Positions 44,974 to 53,990 of a stretch of DNA of 64,000 nt are shown here, in pieces. The notes beneath the pieces were generated by a model. The model did not search any database, had not been told where the DNA came from, and saw only the letters and a list, made by a program, of their open reading frames with translations. The stretch comes from JAJFHI01 sp050633705 (GTDB lineage: Bacteria; Pseudomonadota; Alphaproteobacteria; Rhizobiales; Hyphomicrobiaceae), in NCBI GenBank assembly GCA_050633705.1, contig JBOEGZ010000003.1, positions 1-64,000 of the forward strand. Direction: 5' to 3'. The translations under genes and the position numbers were made by a program. Within the stretch, counting starts at the first letter, position 1; the number at the start of each line of letters is the position of its first letter.

Positions 44974-46200
44974 TCACAACAATCCCGTTAGAAGTAGACC
45001 AACGCTAAAAAGTACACCTATAACTGGCACATAGATTGGGACTTCGAATGAAGGCATATCCGCTTCGCTGTCCGGGCCATTCAACTTTATCCGAATCAAG
45101 GCAACATTGACGATTGTGAAAATGCACAACGTCACCTGCGCCGTCCACTCCGCCAGGCGCTCTATTGGAAATAACATAGCAAGCACATAAACAATCAAGA
45201 CCACCAAACCTGTCGCCATCAACGGCGTCCGCGTGACCGGATTAATTCGACCAATTGCCGCCGGCAACTGATCTTGACGCGCCAATCCATAAAGAACGCG
45301 GGACGCCATAATCATTTGAATAATCATTCCGTTCAATGTTGCGATAACTGCAATCGCGCTCATGTAACGTGCAGAAGCGCCAGTGACGGTCTCAAACACA
45401 TCCGATAGAGGAGATTTTGAAGCGGCCAATTCAGGTATCGGAACCGACAGAACAGCAACAGATGCAACAACAAAGTAGAGCATCACAGAAATAATTAGAG
45501 TAAGACCGATCCCCCACGGCATTGTGAATTCAGGCCGCTTGGTTTCTTCCACGATATTTACAATATCTTCAAAACCGACAAAGGCGAAAAAAGCGAGAAG
45601 TCCGGCAGACAAAATTCCCGTCCAAATGGTTATATCAAAAGTAGATGGCACGACTTCTGGAAGCCGAAAGAACAAATTTGGATCGCCACCAAAACCAAAA
45701 ACTCCGATCACCAACAGCCCGGCTATTTCAATTGCTGTAAGCGTACCTGCAAAAGCAACCGATTGCGTGATTCCCCAGGCAACAACAAGCCCCATAAACG
45801 CAACGATAACCGTCACGATAACTGGCTCGGGCAAATCAACAAACGCTCTCAGGTAACCAGCGCCACCTATGGTCACTGCCGCCGCTGAAACCATGCCCGC
45901 TGTCACAACCATCAACCCAACAACCAGCGACAGCGTTCGCGAGCCAAACCCCCGCATAACGTAAGCGGCTTCACCTGCGGTATAGGGCATTCGCACCGAC
46001 AGCTCCGAAAATGACGCCGCTGTCGGTGCCATAACAAGTGCTGCAATAAGAAATGAAAACGGAGCATAAACCCCGGCATGTTGGGCTGTGACACCGATAA
46101 GCACATAGATTCCGGCACCAACTGTGGCGCCGAGCCCGTAGAGCACAACAAGTGTTAAGGACAAAGAACGCTTTAGCTCAGGCGATTTTTTTTCTGCCAT
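44974..46200 (-). CDS. APC superfamily amino-acid permease
   Basis: A 408-residue permease with about 12 transmembrane helices. The first helix contains GLGATVGAGIYVLIG, the unwound glycine-rich substrate site of the APC superfamily, followed by the FSELSVRMPYTAGEAAYV loop typical of the family. The sixth helix has AFFAFVGFEDIVNIVEE. The sequence resembles broad amino-acid transporters, but the substrate is not readable. It lies 107 bases downstream of the cytochrome c gene's 3' end and is transcribed in the same direction, so it may or may not share the upstream FNR-controlled transcript. Confidence 0.9.
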   Translation of the reverse strand: MAEKKSPELKRSLSLTLVVLYGLGATVGAGIYVLIGVTAQHAGVYAPFSFLIAALVMAPTAASFSELSVRMPYTAGEAAYVMRGFGSRTLSLVVGLMVVTAGMVSAAAVTIGGAGYLRAFVDLPEPVIVTVIVAFMGLVVAWGITQSVAFAGTLTAIEIAGLLVIGVFGFGGDPNLFFRLPEVVPSTFDITIWTGILSAGLLAFFAFVGFEDIVNIVEETKRPEFTMPWGIGLTLIISVMLYFVVASVAVLSVPIPELAASKSPLSDVFETVTGASARYMSAIAVIATLNGMIIQMIMASRVLYGLARQDQLPAAIGRINPVTRTPLMATGLVVLIVYVLAMLFPIERLAEWTAQVTLCIFTIVNVALIRIKLNGPDSEADMPSFEVPIYVPVIGVLFSVGLLLTGLL

Positions 46201-46307
46201 TCTTTAAGCGAATCCTGTGCTCTAAAATCTCATAGCTTTGAGAACAGTTGATAATGCTAAGCGGTCATTGCACGAAAACACGAACATTCTCTGACGTTGA
46301 CCAACGC

Positions 46308-46718
46308 TCAATGAACCTGCAACGTTTCGAGGAATTCCGCCAATGCCCTGATGCGTTTTTCCGGCGCAATGTCTTCATCATATTCCTCAAAGACTTTGCC
46401 CCACGCCAACATGCTGGAAATACCATGTCCCCTGAGATTTCCACCTCTTTCAATAACCTGTTCAATGCGTTGCGTGGGAAACTCTCCATTGTTACGTTTC
46501 GCAATACGGGAAAGATCGGCTGGCGGAACTTTCAAAATATCGTACATTGGACCATCCCCTTCGCCTTTCAGTCCATGGCACACCGCACAGTAGCTGAAAT
46601 AATCTGAAGCCCCCATTGTGACTTTTGGGGTCTCAGTATCTTTGTCGTCAGCAAGGACCAGCACGGCAAACGAACACAATGCAACGGCGCAGCAAAATAG
46701 CTTCTTAAGGACTTCCAT
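46308..46718 (-). CDS. Small periplasmic c-type cytochrome
   Basis: A 136-residue protein with a signal peptide (MEVLKKLFCCAVALCSFAVLVLA). One haem-binding motif, CAVCH, has Cys44, Cys47 and His48, followed by GLKGEGDGP, and the likely distal ligand Met103 is in ISSMLAWG. This is a class I monohaem cytochrome used as an electron carrier. The start at 46718 has AAGGG upstream. The gene begins 17 bases after the stop of a universal stress gene and should be on its FNR-controlled transcript, which fits electron transport at low oxygen. Confidence 0.9.
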   Translation of the reverse strand: MEVLKKLFCCAVALCSFAVLVLADDKDTETPKVTMGASDYFSYCAVCHGLKGEGDGPMYDILKVPPADLSRIAKRNNGEFPTQRIEQVIERGGNLRGHGISSMLAWGKVFEEYDEDIAPEKRIRALAEFLETLQVH

Positions 46719-46735
46719 ATCCAACCCTTTCGTAA

Positions 46736-47572
46736 CTAGTGTGCAAGCAGCACCGGTGTTTTCATATTCGCGAGCACGTATTGCGTGACACCACCGAAGA
46801 CAAATTGGCGTAATCGCGAGTGCCCATAACACCCCATTACGAGTAAATCGAACTTATGGTCGGCGACATAGTTGACCAACACTTCTCCAGCCGGTCCTCC
46901 GGCCGTAATGCGTTCGGCGGTATCAACGTTGACGCCGTGGCGCGCCAGCGCTGAAGCAATCTCAGCACCGGGAATATCGACTTCAGCCTCATCCTTCTCA
47001 GGCATGATCGATAGAATGCGGACATCCTTGGCATTCTTCAGCAATGGCAACGCGTCGAACACCGCACGAGCAGATTCTTTTGTGCTGTTCCATGCCACCA
47101 AGATGCGATCAAAATCTTTCACGCCTGGGCCCGAATTTGGCACCACCAAAACGGATCGACCACTTTCAAAAACAACGGTCTCAGGCACATCGCTGGCACT
47201 ATTCGTCGGAACTTCCGGAGATTGACTGACAACGACCAAGTCTACAGTTCTCGATTGCTCCGCGACAATAGTAGAGAGACGTTGGGCAAACGTTTCTGTT
47301 GCCCGCCATTCGGAAACAAAAGGTTGATTGGCCACCACGGACTCAAAAATCTGCTTTATCTCAGCCGATTCCTTTTCCCAGCGTTGGCGTTGATAAGCTA
47401 TCAGTTCCGAGCCATAGGCTTCATCCATAATTGCAGGAAGATAAACCGGCGCGTACGGATACAAACCAATTAAGTGCGCCTCAGTCGATCTTGCAAGACG
47501 GCACGCGACCTCTAGCAACTGGTGAGTACTTTTTTCATTTTCACAGTGGACGAGAATTGTCTTGTAAGACAT
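46736..47572 (-). CDS. Tandem-domain universal stress protein (UspA family), second copy
   Basis: A 278-residue protein with two Usp folds. The first begins SYKTILVHCENEKSTHQLLEV. The second begins at about residue 148 with DRILVAWNSTKESARAVFDALP and ends with the ATP-binding GCYGHSRLRQFVFGGVTQ. It has the same plan and several identical blocks as the protein at 43.1-44.0 kb, so the two are paralogues. The ATG at 47572 is used. It is followed after 17 bases by a cytochrome c gene, forming a likely operon, and preceded by an FNR-type site. Confidence 0.93.
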   Translation of the reverse strand: MSYKTILVHCENEKSTHQLLEVACRLARSTEAHLIGLYPYAPVYLPAIMDEAYGSELIAYQRQRWEKESAEIKQIFESVVANQPFVSEWRATETFAQRLSTIVAEQSRTVDLVVVSQSPEVPTNSASDVPETVVFESGRSVLVVPNSGPGVKDFDRILVAWNSTKESARAVFDALPLLKNAKDVRILSIMPEKDEAEVDIPGAEIASALARHGVNVDTAERITAGGPAGEVLVNYVADHKFDLLVMGCYGHSRLRQFVFGGVTQYVLANMKTPVLLAH

Positions 47573-47631
47573 GGACAGCACCTCGGATTAGAAGTTCAAT
47601 CCAATATTGGCGCAAGTGCGGCCTTCACTCG

Positions 47632-47645
47632 TTGATCTAAATCAG
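47632..47645 (-). promoter_or_regulatory. FNR/FixK-type box of the second universal stress gene
   Basis: Read on the plus strand, TTGATCTAAATCAG matches TTGAY-N4-RTCAA at nine of ten positions; being palindromic it works for the minus-strand gene. It ends 59 bases before the ATG at 47572. A possible -10 around 47603-47608 is weak. Confidence 0.6.
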
Positions 47646-47748
47646 TAAAAGCTCTGTTTTTGAGATAACGCAAAGCGAAAGTCTGCGACAAGACAGACTA
47701 CAAATGACACTGCAAAAAGCACAACGTTACAAATCATTCGCCAGCGCT

Positions 47749-49428
47749 TTAACGGGCAACACCAATGTGGAGCGCACCGGGCTTTGCATGCACGGAAAAT
47801 CGACGGCTGCGATGTGGTGTCTTTTCCCAATGAAACGGTTTGTGGCAAAACTCCAGCAACGCCCGATAACTCGCCAGCGAAACAAAGAGCCAATAAATTG
47901 GCATCCACAGAACGCTTGCCACGAGGCCTTTTCTTCGTCGCCGCCGCACTGAGATTGCGCCGACAAGCATTGCCGAAAAGTAGCCCAACAACAAATTAAG
48001 CGCGCCCAACACGAGCAACACATTATTGGAAGCAATTGGCCACAAAGGATTTGGATGCCCTGATACCTTTGCCAGTTGGGCTACCGCCTGACTATTGGCA
48101 ACTACGAATTCATGACCAATAACACTCAGAAGATAGAGATAGAACCACGGATGAATAATCGGTGACAGCAATAGCCCACCCATCAACATCTGCACGCCCC
48201 AAAACTTCCACCAGCCAAGTTCGCGAAACAATCGCATTGGTGATCGCATTTGCACGAGATAGGTTTGCCACCATCCCTTTAGCCAGCGTGTTCGCTGTCC
48301 AAGCCAAACTTTAAAATTAGGTGGCGCTTCTTCCCACGTCGTTGATGACAACACCTCAACCTGCCAGCCCGCTCGCGAAAGACGCAATCCTAAATCTGCA
48401 TCTTCCGTTACATTGTAGGGATCCCAACGGCCGATACCATCGAGAGCATCGCGACGAAAATGATTGGAGGTGCCACCCAATGGAATTGGCAAACGCAGGC
48501 GTTGCAAGGTTGGTAATATGGCATCGAAGAGTGCCGTGTACTCGATCGTAAATTGCCGCGAGAACCAACTCTCATTGACATTACATATCTGCAGCCGCGC
48601 CTGCAGGCAGCCGAGATTTTTTGGCCCATGACGGAAGTGATGCAAAGCCCGTCGCAATTGATCTGGTTCGGGCAAATCTTCAGCATCATAAATCACGGCA
48701 TAAGCACCACGGGCATAGGTCATGGCATAATTCAACGCACGTGGTTTCGTCTGTGGCCCACCGGGAGGCACCACAATCACCCTCACGTAAGACGGAACCC
48801 GTCTTTGGGCCACAAGTCGTGCAAGGGCGCTTTGAGTTCGCTCGTCGCCGGCCTCAACAATCAACAACACGTCGAGCTTTTCTTTTGGATAGTCGAGCGC
48901 CTCGACGGCGGCGAGCAGTTGCCCCAACACTGCTGCCTCGTCATAGACAGGCAACAAGACTGTATAGACCGGCCAAGTTGTATAAGAAGCAGCCACAATG
49001 GGTGCCGTCGCTGTGGTGTTGCGTTGTAACGGGGGCGTGTCTGGCCGCGACAACAGCAAATAAACCAACGTCGCAAACCGCAAGACGACGACCAGAAAAA
49101 ATCCCACCAACAATGCGGTCTGAATGACAATGGGCACGCTTTCGTCGACCAAGAAATAACTCATGGCCATAACAGCAACAGCACCGAAAGCCACCATCCA
49201 TTGCCAGATCGGTACGGGTGTCGCAGCCGAAAATTCTGGATGCGCATGGCGCAATCCCAAAACGGCATGATTCAACCGACGGGCGGTATCGGATATCGGA
49301 AAGCTATTGCTTACGTCTGACCGCGCACCGGCTCCATGAGCGCCGGTGCGCCCCGCAAACCCTGGTTTTTGGTGCAATTGCGACCCTAAATGGTCGCAAA
49401 TTTGCGTTGTATGTTGAGATCGTTTCAC
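47749..49428 (-). CDS. Family 2 glycosyltransferase, cellulose-synthase-like membrane protein
   Basis: A 559-residue processive-type glycosyltransferase. Two helices at about 72-125 precede the GT2 domain, which has TVLLPVYDEAAVLGQLLAAV, the DxD-like YDAEDLPEP, the TEDADLG acidic motif and QRTRWLKGW (the QxxRW motif of synthases that extend chains). Three or four helices follow. The first 70 residues are a soluble tail rich in His and Arg. No PilZ domain or bcsB-like partner is nearby, so the polymer is unknown. The start is a GTG at 49428. It is divergent from the solute-binding protein gene. Confidence 0.87.
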   Translation of the reverse strand: MKRSQHTTQICDHLGSQLHQKPGFAGRTGAHGAGARSDVSNSFPISDTARRLNHAVLGLRHAHPEFSAATPVPIWQWMVAFGAVAVMAMSYFLVDESVPIVIQTALLVGFFLVVVLRFATLVYLLLSRPDTPPLQRNTTATAPIVAASYTTWPVYTVLLPVYDEAAVLGQLLAAVEALDYPKEKLDVLLIVEAGDERTQSALARLVAQRRVPSYVRVIVVPPGGPQTKPRALNYAMTYARGAYAVIYDAEDLPEPDQLRRALHHFRHGPKNLGCLQARLQICNVNESWFSRQFTIEYTALFDAILPTLQRLRLPIPLGGTSNHFRRDALDGIGRWDPYNVTEDADLGLRLSRAGWQVEVLSSTTWEEAPPNFKVWLGQRTRWLKGWWQTYLVQMRSPMRLFRELGWWKFWGVQMLMGGLLLSPIIHPWFYLYLLSVIGHEFVVANSQAVAQLAKVSGHPNPLWPIASNNVLLVLGALNLLLGYFSAMLVGAISVRRRRRKGLVASVLWMPIYWLFVSLASYRALLEFCHKPFHWEKTPHRSRRFSVHAKPGALHIGVAR

Positions 49429-49684
49429 GAAACCAGCGACGCACTTTACTTACAGAACTGACAACGAACGGAACCCAGTTAGACAAAGAAACGACGCGTG
49501 TTTTGATGCCCCGCTAGACCGCTGGTATCATTGTACAGATTTTTTTACGAAGTATGAGAAGAAAAATATATTGTGCGTTGCATATCTCGCAGCCTAATTG
49601 TTGTGCAACGCTCACGTCTGCCAGCCGACTGCATATAAAATCATGCTAAAGGGCTTTGCGACCCGACCAACTCAGGACTTGTCA

Positions 49685-50548
49685 ATGACCGCTTGCCGAT
49701 ATCACCGTCGCAATAATCGAATGACCGGGACAACCATGTTCGGTTCGTTCCTGGCAGTACTTTCAGCTGGAATGATGTGTCTTCTCGGCTTGGCACCGGC
49801 GTCCACGGCCCAGGAGGCAGAAAATATCGACCCTCCTCCAGAACGCCGTGTGATTATTCGATTTGTCACGGAGGGCGAATTCCCACCCTTTAACTTCTAT
49901 GACGAAGACGGTGTTTTGACCGGTTTCAACATCGATCTGGCGCGTGCCATTTGTCTCGAAGTCAACGTCACTTGTGACATCAAGGTACAACCTTGGGGCA
50001 AGCTCGTCGCAACACTGAAAAGCGGTGATGCGGATGCAATCATCGCAGCCCAAGCTGTCACCGCAAAAGCCCTGCGCGATGTTGATTTTTCAGCCCGCTA
50101 TTTTCACACACCTGGGCGCTTCGTAGCACGCCGCCGTGGTCGCAAAATTGATATTAGTCGCGAGGCTCTTGTCGACCGCCTTATTGGCGTGACAGCGGCA
50201 ACCGCACACGAAGCCTACCTGCGTACATTTTTTGGCGATGCCCGAATTAAAACCTATAAGACGCCGGTTAAAACTCGTGAGGCATTGCGCGAGGGACAAG
50301 TTGATGTCATTTTTGGAGACGGCATAAGCCTGGCTTTTTGGCTGAACGGAACCTTGTCACAACAGTGCTGCGAATTTCGCGGCGGCGCTTTTCTCGAGCC
50401 AAAGTTTTTTGGTGATGGGCTTGCCATTGCTGTTCGTTCTGGTGACGATCGCTTGCGGTCTGAAATCAATACCGGGCTTGAACGGGTTCGCAATAGCGGA
50501 CGTTTTCGCGAGCTTGTCTCTCGCTACTTTCCGTTCAAAATTTACTAA
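49685..50548 (+). CDS. Periplasmic solute-binding protein (SBP family 3)
   Basis: A 287-residue protein with an N-terminal export signal (basic start CRYHRRNNR, hydrophobic core FLAVLSAGMMCLLGLAPAS, then AQ). Its body follows the family 3 pattern: FVTEGEFPPFNFYDEDGVLTGFNIDLA, then VQPWGKLVATLKSGDADAI, VGVTAATAHEAY and VDVIFGDGISLAFWL. These proteins bind polar amino acids or related small molecules. No permease or ATPase gene is adjacent, so it may serve a distant ABC transporter or act as a sensor. The ATG at 49685 is preferred, with AGGAC upstream; the open frame starts earlier. Confidence 0.85.
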   Translation: MTACRYHRRNNRMTGTTMFGSFLAVLSAGMMCLLGLAPASTAQEAENIDPPPERRVIIRFVTEGEFPPFNFYDEDGVLTGFNIDLARAICLEVNVTCDIKVQPWGKLVATLKSGDADAIIAAQAVTAKALRDVDFSARYFHTPGRFVARRRGRKIDISREALVDRLIGVTAATAHEAYLRTFFGDARIKTYKTPVKTREALREGQVDVIFGDGISLAFWLNGTLSQQCCEFRGGAFLEPKFFGDGLAIAVRSGDDRLRSEINTGLERVRNSGRFRELVSRYFPFKIY

Positions 50549-50579
50549 CAATCCGACGCTGCCAATTTACACACTAGCG

Positions 50580-51029
50580 TCACCGCCCGTGCTTAATGTC
50601 CTGGACCAGACGCTCCATCGCATCGAGAAAACGAGAGCGATCACGCGGCATAAATGCCTTATTGTGTGTTTGCATCCCACTGGTTTCTCTGAGATCTGTC
50701 ATCAAATCTCGCATCGCAAGCGCCATGCCGATGCTGCTTTCTGAAAAAGCCTTCCCATCTGGCGCCAATACCTTTGCCCCAGCTTTGACACACCGCGACG
50801 CCAAAGGAATATCGGACGTCACGACAATATCCCCACTGGTGCACCTTTCAGCAATCCAGTCATCGGCAACATCGGGACCGGCAGAAACGACAACCCGTTC
50901 GACAACACCACTGTTTGGCAGCTTCATCCAACTGTTTGACACGAAAAATAACTGCACATTGTGGCGTTCTGCTACACGCACAACCGCATCCTTCACCGGA
51001 CAAGCATCGGCATCGACATAGAACTTCAT
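50580..51029 (-). CDS. UPF0178 (YaiI/YqxD) family protein
   Basis: A 149-residue protein with the UPF0178 pattern: MKFYVDADACPVKDAV at the start, FVSNSW, VSAGPDVADDWI, VVTSDIPLA and the late FMPRDRSRFLDAMERLV. The fold is PIN-domain-like, with several acidic residues that could bind metal. No function is firmly established. The ATG at 51029 overlaps the stop of the upstream HAD gene as TAATG, implying translational coupling. Confidence 0.93.
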   Translation of the reverse strand: MKFYVDADACPVKDAVVRVAERHNVQLFFVSNSWMKLPNSGVVERVVVSAGPDVADDWIAERCTSGDIVVTSDIPLASRCVKAGAKVLAPDGKAFSESSIGMALAMRDLMTDLRETSGMQTHNKAFMPRDRSRFLDAMERLVQDIKHGR

Positions 51030-52009
51030 TATTTCGAACCCTGCGTCAAACGCCATACTTCTTCTTGCACACGCATATCCGCTAACATTCGGTCGATCAG
51101 CAAGCACGTCCGTTTAAACAAGTCACTGCCGCGGCGATAATCTGCTGGCGCATAGAAATCAACGCGATCGTCGGCAAATAAATCTACGCACTTTTTCTTC
51201 GAGCGCCCAGGCGGATATACCGCCACCGAATACCCTCCATTCTTTCGTGTAACAGTCATTGACGGAACGTCGGTGTCACCATCGCCGAAATAAATCATGT
51301 TTGAAAATGGAATTGGTCGGTCTGCTTCTGGCATGTGTTGGTTGATACTTTTGCGCTCGTCCTCGATGCCTTTGTTGATACGAAAGAGATATTGTGTTTT
51401 GCCCGTATCGGTCATCACCCTTTTGGGATAGGGCAATTCGTAAGCATCAAACCAGTATTCCGATGCAAAGACATTGTGGAAATGCTTGTAGATCGACGTA
51501 CCCTCAACGATCTCAGCCAGTCCCGCAGAAATAAGGTAATGGCGCAATTCGACGTTTTCATTTTCCGAGCGAATGTTGACGTAATCTTGGATCGCATCAA
51601 ACCAACCTTCCACACCCTTGAAAAACTCTACGGCAGCACCTTGAGCAACCAAATCCTCGCGATCAATACGCACACCCTTTTTGCGCGCTTTTTCATACAG
51701 AAGGCGCATGTACGTAATCATTGGGTCGGCATTCTGTTTGGCAGCAAGTGCCGTACTTTCAGTCCAGAATGCCGCTGGGTCCGCGCCAATTGATGGAAGA
51801 AAAGCATATTCTTGCATAGGTTTTGGCGAGAGTGTGCCATCAAAATCGTAAACCAAGGCGATCGTTGTTTTGGCAAATCCGCTCGACTTCGCCCCCGCAC
51901 CGGTTTTCTCAGCCGCCGATTTGGATTTCGACTTCGCCTTGCGTCGCGCCGCGGTCGACTTTCCGGCAGATGATTTGCCGCTTGTTGATACGGCGGCCCG
52001 CTTGGCCAT
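51029..52009 (-). CDS. HAD-superfamily phosphatase with Lys/Ser/Ala-rich N-terminal tail
   Basis: A 326-residue protein. HAD motif I is YDFDGTL (Asp55, Asp57), and the last motif GDGDTDVPSM supplies the acidic pair. An insert between motifs I and II contains ISAGLAEIVEGTSIYKHF, a cap region known from phosphoserine-phosphatase-like members. The first 45 residues are a low-complexity basic tail (runs such as ARRKAKSKSKS), unusual for the family and perhaps nucleic-acid or membrane binding. The ATG at 52009 follows a strong GGAGGG. Substrate unknown. Confidence 0.85.
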   Translation of the reverse strand: MAKRAAVSTSGKSSAGKSTAARRKAKSKSKSAAEKTGAGAKSSGFAKTTIALVYDFDGTLSPKPMQEYAFLPSIGADPAAFWTESTALAAKQNADPMITYMRLLYEKARKKGVRIDREDLVAQGAAVEFFKGVEGWFDAIQDYVNIRSENENVELRHYLISAGLAEIVEGTSIYKHFHNVFASEYWFDAYELPYPKRVMTDTGKTQYLFRINKGIEDERKSINQHMPEADRPIPFSNMIYFGDGDTDVPSMTVTRKNGGYSVAVYPPGRSKKKCVDLFADDRVDFYAPADYRRGSDLFKRTCLLIDRMLADMRVQEEVWRLTQGSK

Positions 52010-52185
52010 GATCGTCCCTCCCCGTTTCTCATGCTCAACTGGCATATTTACAGATAACTATCGCGCAGGGCTAGGGCAGGTCGATAAACAGTGCCCATCA
52101 ACAGACAAACGCGCCTGAGTACTATCCAGACGTTTTGTGTTTCCTCCCGTCGTGCTATCTGTCCAGCCAACTCAAACGAATTCCA

Positions 52186-52773
52186 ATGTCTGGAACACTT
52201 AAAATGACGCAGAATCACGGCGAAGATCGCGCCAAACTGATCGCTCTCATCACCGAGCGCTCTTTTCGCGATGGAGAAGAGTTCACGCTGGCATCAGGTC
52301 GAAAATCGACCATCTATTTCAACCTAAAGCCGACCATGATGTCGGCTGACGGCGCGCGCCTCATTGCTGCTCAGGTGCTGCACAAAATCGGCGATCGCAA
52401 TGTCGACCTGATCGGTGGACTTGAAATGGGTGCCGTGCCTCTAGCAACGGCGGTTGCCCAAGCCTCAAGCCAAACCGCAAAAGTCATCAATGCATTTTTC
52501 GTCCGCAAAGCCGCCAAGCAACATGGCACGCAAAGTCTCGTCGAAGGATTAGTTGCAGACGACACGATGGCTGGAAAAAAAATCGTTGTGATCGAGGACG
52601 TGACAACAACCGGAGGCTCCGCCATTAAAGCGGCACAGGCGTTGCGCGAAGAAGGAGCAGAAATTATCTCTGTAATCACCATCGTCGACCGCCAAGAAGG
52701 CGCTGCTGAAGCGTTTACCCAAGCCGACCTTCCATTCGAAGCAATTCTCACCAAAGCAGATTTTACAAAGTAA
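52186..52773 (+). CDS. pyrE: Orotate phosphoribosyltransferase
   Basis: Converts orotate and PRPP to orotidine monophosphate in pyrimidine synthesis. The type I phosphoribosyltransferase PRPP loop VVIEDVTTTGGSAIKAA is clear. The early TLASGRKSTIYFNLKPTM and the FVRKAAKQHGTQ flexible loop, with its catalytic Lys, match PyrE. The starts at 52186 (MSGTLKM) and 52204 (MTQNHGE) are both possible; the longer is reported. About 190 residues is normal. It is convergent with an M23 peptidase gene, 29 bases away. Confidence 0.95.
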   Translation: MSGTLKMTQNHGEDRAKLIALITERSFRDGEEFTLASGRKSTIYFNLKPTMMSADGARLIAAQVLHKIGDRNVDLIGGLEMGAVPLATAVAQASSQTAKVINAFFVRKAAKQHGTQSLVEGLVADDTMAGKKIVVIEDVTTTGGSAIKAAQALREEGAEIISVITIVDRQEGAAEAFTQADLPFEAILTKADFTK

Positions 52774-52802
52774 TCGAAAATTGGTTTGGTCTTAAGCGCC
52801 CA

Positions 52803-53843
52803 TTACTTCATTTCGAACGTCTGTTTCAGTTGGTCGACAATTTTTCCACCGCGCAAAATTGCGACACGGCCAACATAAAGACCTTTCGTCCATAACGAAT
52901 TCTCAACCCGCTTTTGCGAAACAGATGCGCCTTGCGCTGGCAGAGGATACTCCTCTGGGTCGGTCATCTGTTCGAGATGAAATCCTCCAGGACCCTCGAC
53001 GACGAGTTTCAGTCTGTCACCAGCTTCCAAATGCATCGCGCGTGTTGCAAACACGAGGCTTGGACTATCAGATACCGGTTTTGCAAGAGCCGACAATCCT
53101 TTTTCATCACGCGGATTTAAAACGGGCTCTGCAGCAAAGACCGCCTCTAAAATCCGTCCCGTGCGGTAAGAGTAGTTCGCAAACGTACCCGCTTTCCACA
53201 AACTCCTTTTGGCGACAATTTCGGGTTTGGAGCAACCATCGGCTGCAAACATTCCAGTGAAGGGGTCGAGGCGTTCTTCGTTGTAACGAACAGAAAAATG
53301 CAAGTGCGGGAACTGCGAAGCCCCTGTGTATCCAACGTAACCCAGAATTTCGCCACGCTCGACTTGCTTACCCGCCCAAACCCTTATGCTGCGAAATCTC
53401 AAGTGGCAGTAAGTCGTTTTCCAACGATTGCCATGATCAACGACAACGCCGTTACCACATTCACGTCCGCGAAAACCGGGATGCTTTGAAGGATCAAAAA
53501 ACTGATCCATCATACCGCGCCAACGACCCGCGACCTTGCCAGGTGCTGCAGCAATCACAGCCACGCCGCGTTTGACATCTTTTGTTGAGAGCAATCGAAA
53601 ATCGACACCATTGTGTCCGTTATAAGTGGCGTTACCACAGGTATAATCACGACCTTTGCGACTCGAGTCCACGTCAAAGTAATGTTGAATGAAGCACGTC
53701 TTGCCAAGTTCACAATCAATCGGCAACGTGAATTCAACTTCTCCCAATGGAGGTGCTTTGCTTTGAGCCTGGGCCGACGAAGCCATTGCAACCAAAGCTA
53801 TTGTTAAAAAAAAGCCCCCCAAAGCAAAATTCAATTTTCGCAC
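52803..53843 (-). CDS. M23 (LytM) family metallopeptidase, first of a tandem pair
   Basis: A 346-residue exported protein. The signal peptide is MRKLNFALGGFFLTIALVA followed by an SAQA cleavage site. The zinc ligands of M23 are intact: GHNGVDF (His and Asp) and, later, HLHFSV (HxH). Four or more cysteines in the catalytic domain (CELGKTC, YTCG, ECGNG) suggest disulfides. A C-terminal domain of about 120 residues, rich in beta strands, is shared with its neighbour and may bind the substrate or a partner. The start is a GTG at 53843 with GGGAG nine bases upstream. It probably cuts peptidoglycan cross-links or regulates an amidase. Confidence 0.9.
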   Translation of the reverse strand: MRKLNFALGGFFLTIALVAMASSAQAQSKAPPLGEVEFTLPIDCELGKTCFIQHYFDVDSSRKGRDYTCGNATYNGHNGVDFRLLSTKDVKRGVAVIAAAPGKVAGRWRGMMDQFFDPSKHPGFRGRECGNGVVVDHGNRWKTTYCHLRFRSIRVWAGKQVERGEILGYVGYTGASQFPHLHFSVRYNEERLDPFTGMFAADGCSKPEIVAKRSLWKAGTFANYSYRTGRILEAVFAAEPVLNPRDEKGLSALAKPVSDSPSLVFATRAMHLEAGDRLKLVVEGPGGFHLEQMTDPEEYPLPAQGASVSQKRVENSLWTKGLYVGRVAILRGGKIVDQLKQTFEMK

Positions 53844-53990
53844 GCAATCGCTCCCTTTCGCCGACCATAAGGTTCGTGTTTTTGCGAAATGGTATCACTT
53901 GTTTTGGGTCTGGCAACTCTGTCATTGCCTGTTTGGCTCCTGAATTGACAAACTCGTGATCACTTCAGGCATGACCCTCGTGCGCGCAAA

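Noticed and set aside
46248..46262. FNR-like half site upstream of the APC permease
   Set aside because: Only one half (ATCAA on the minus strand) fits; the other half is poor and the distance to the start is shorter than at the other four sites.
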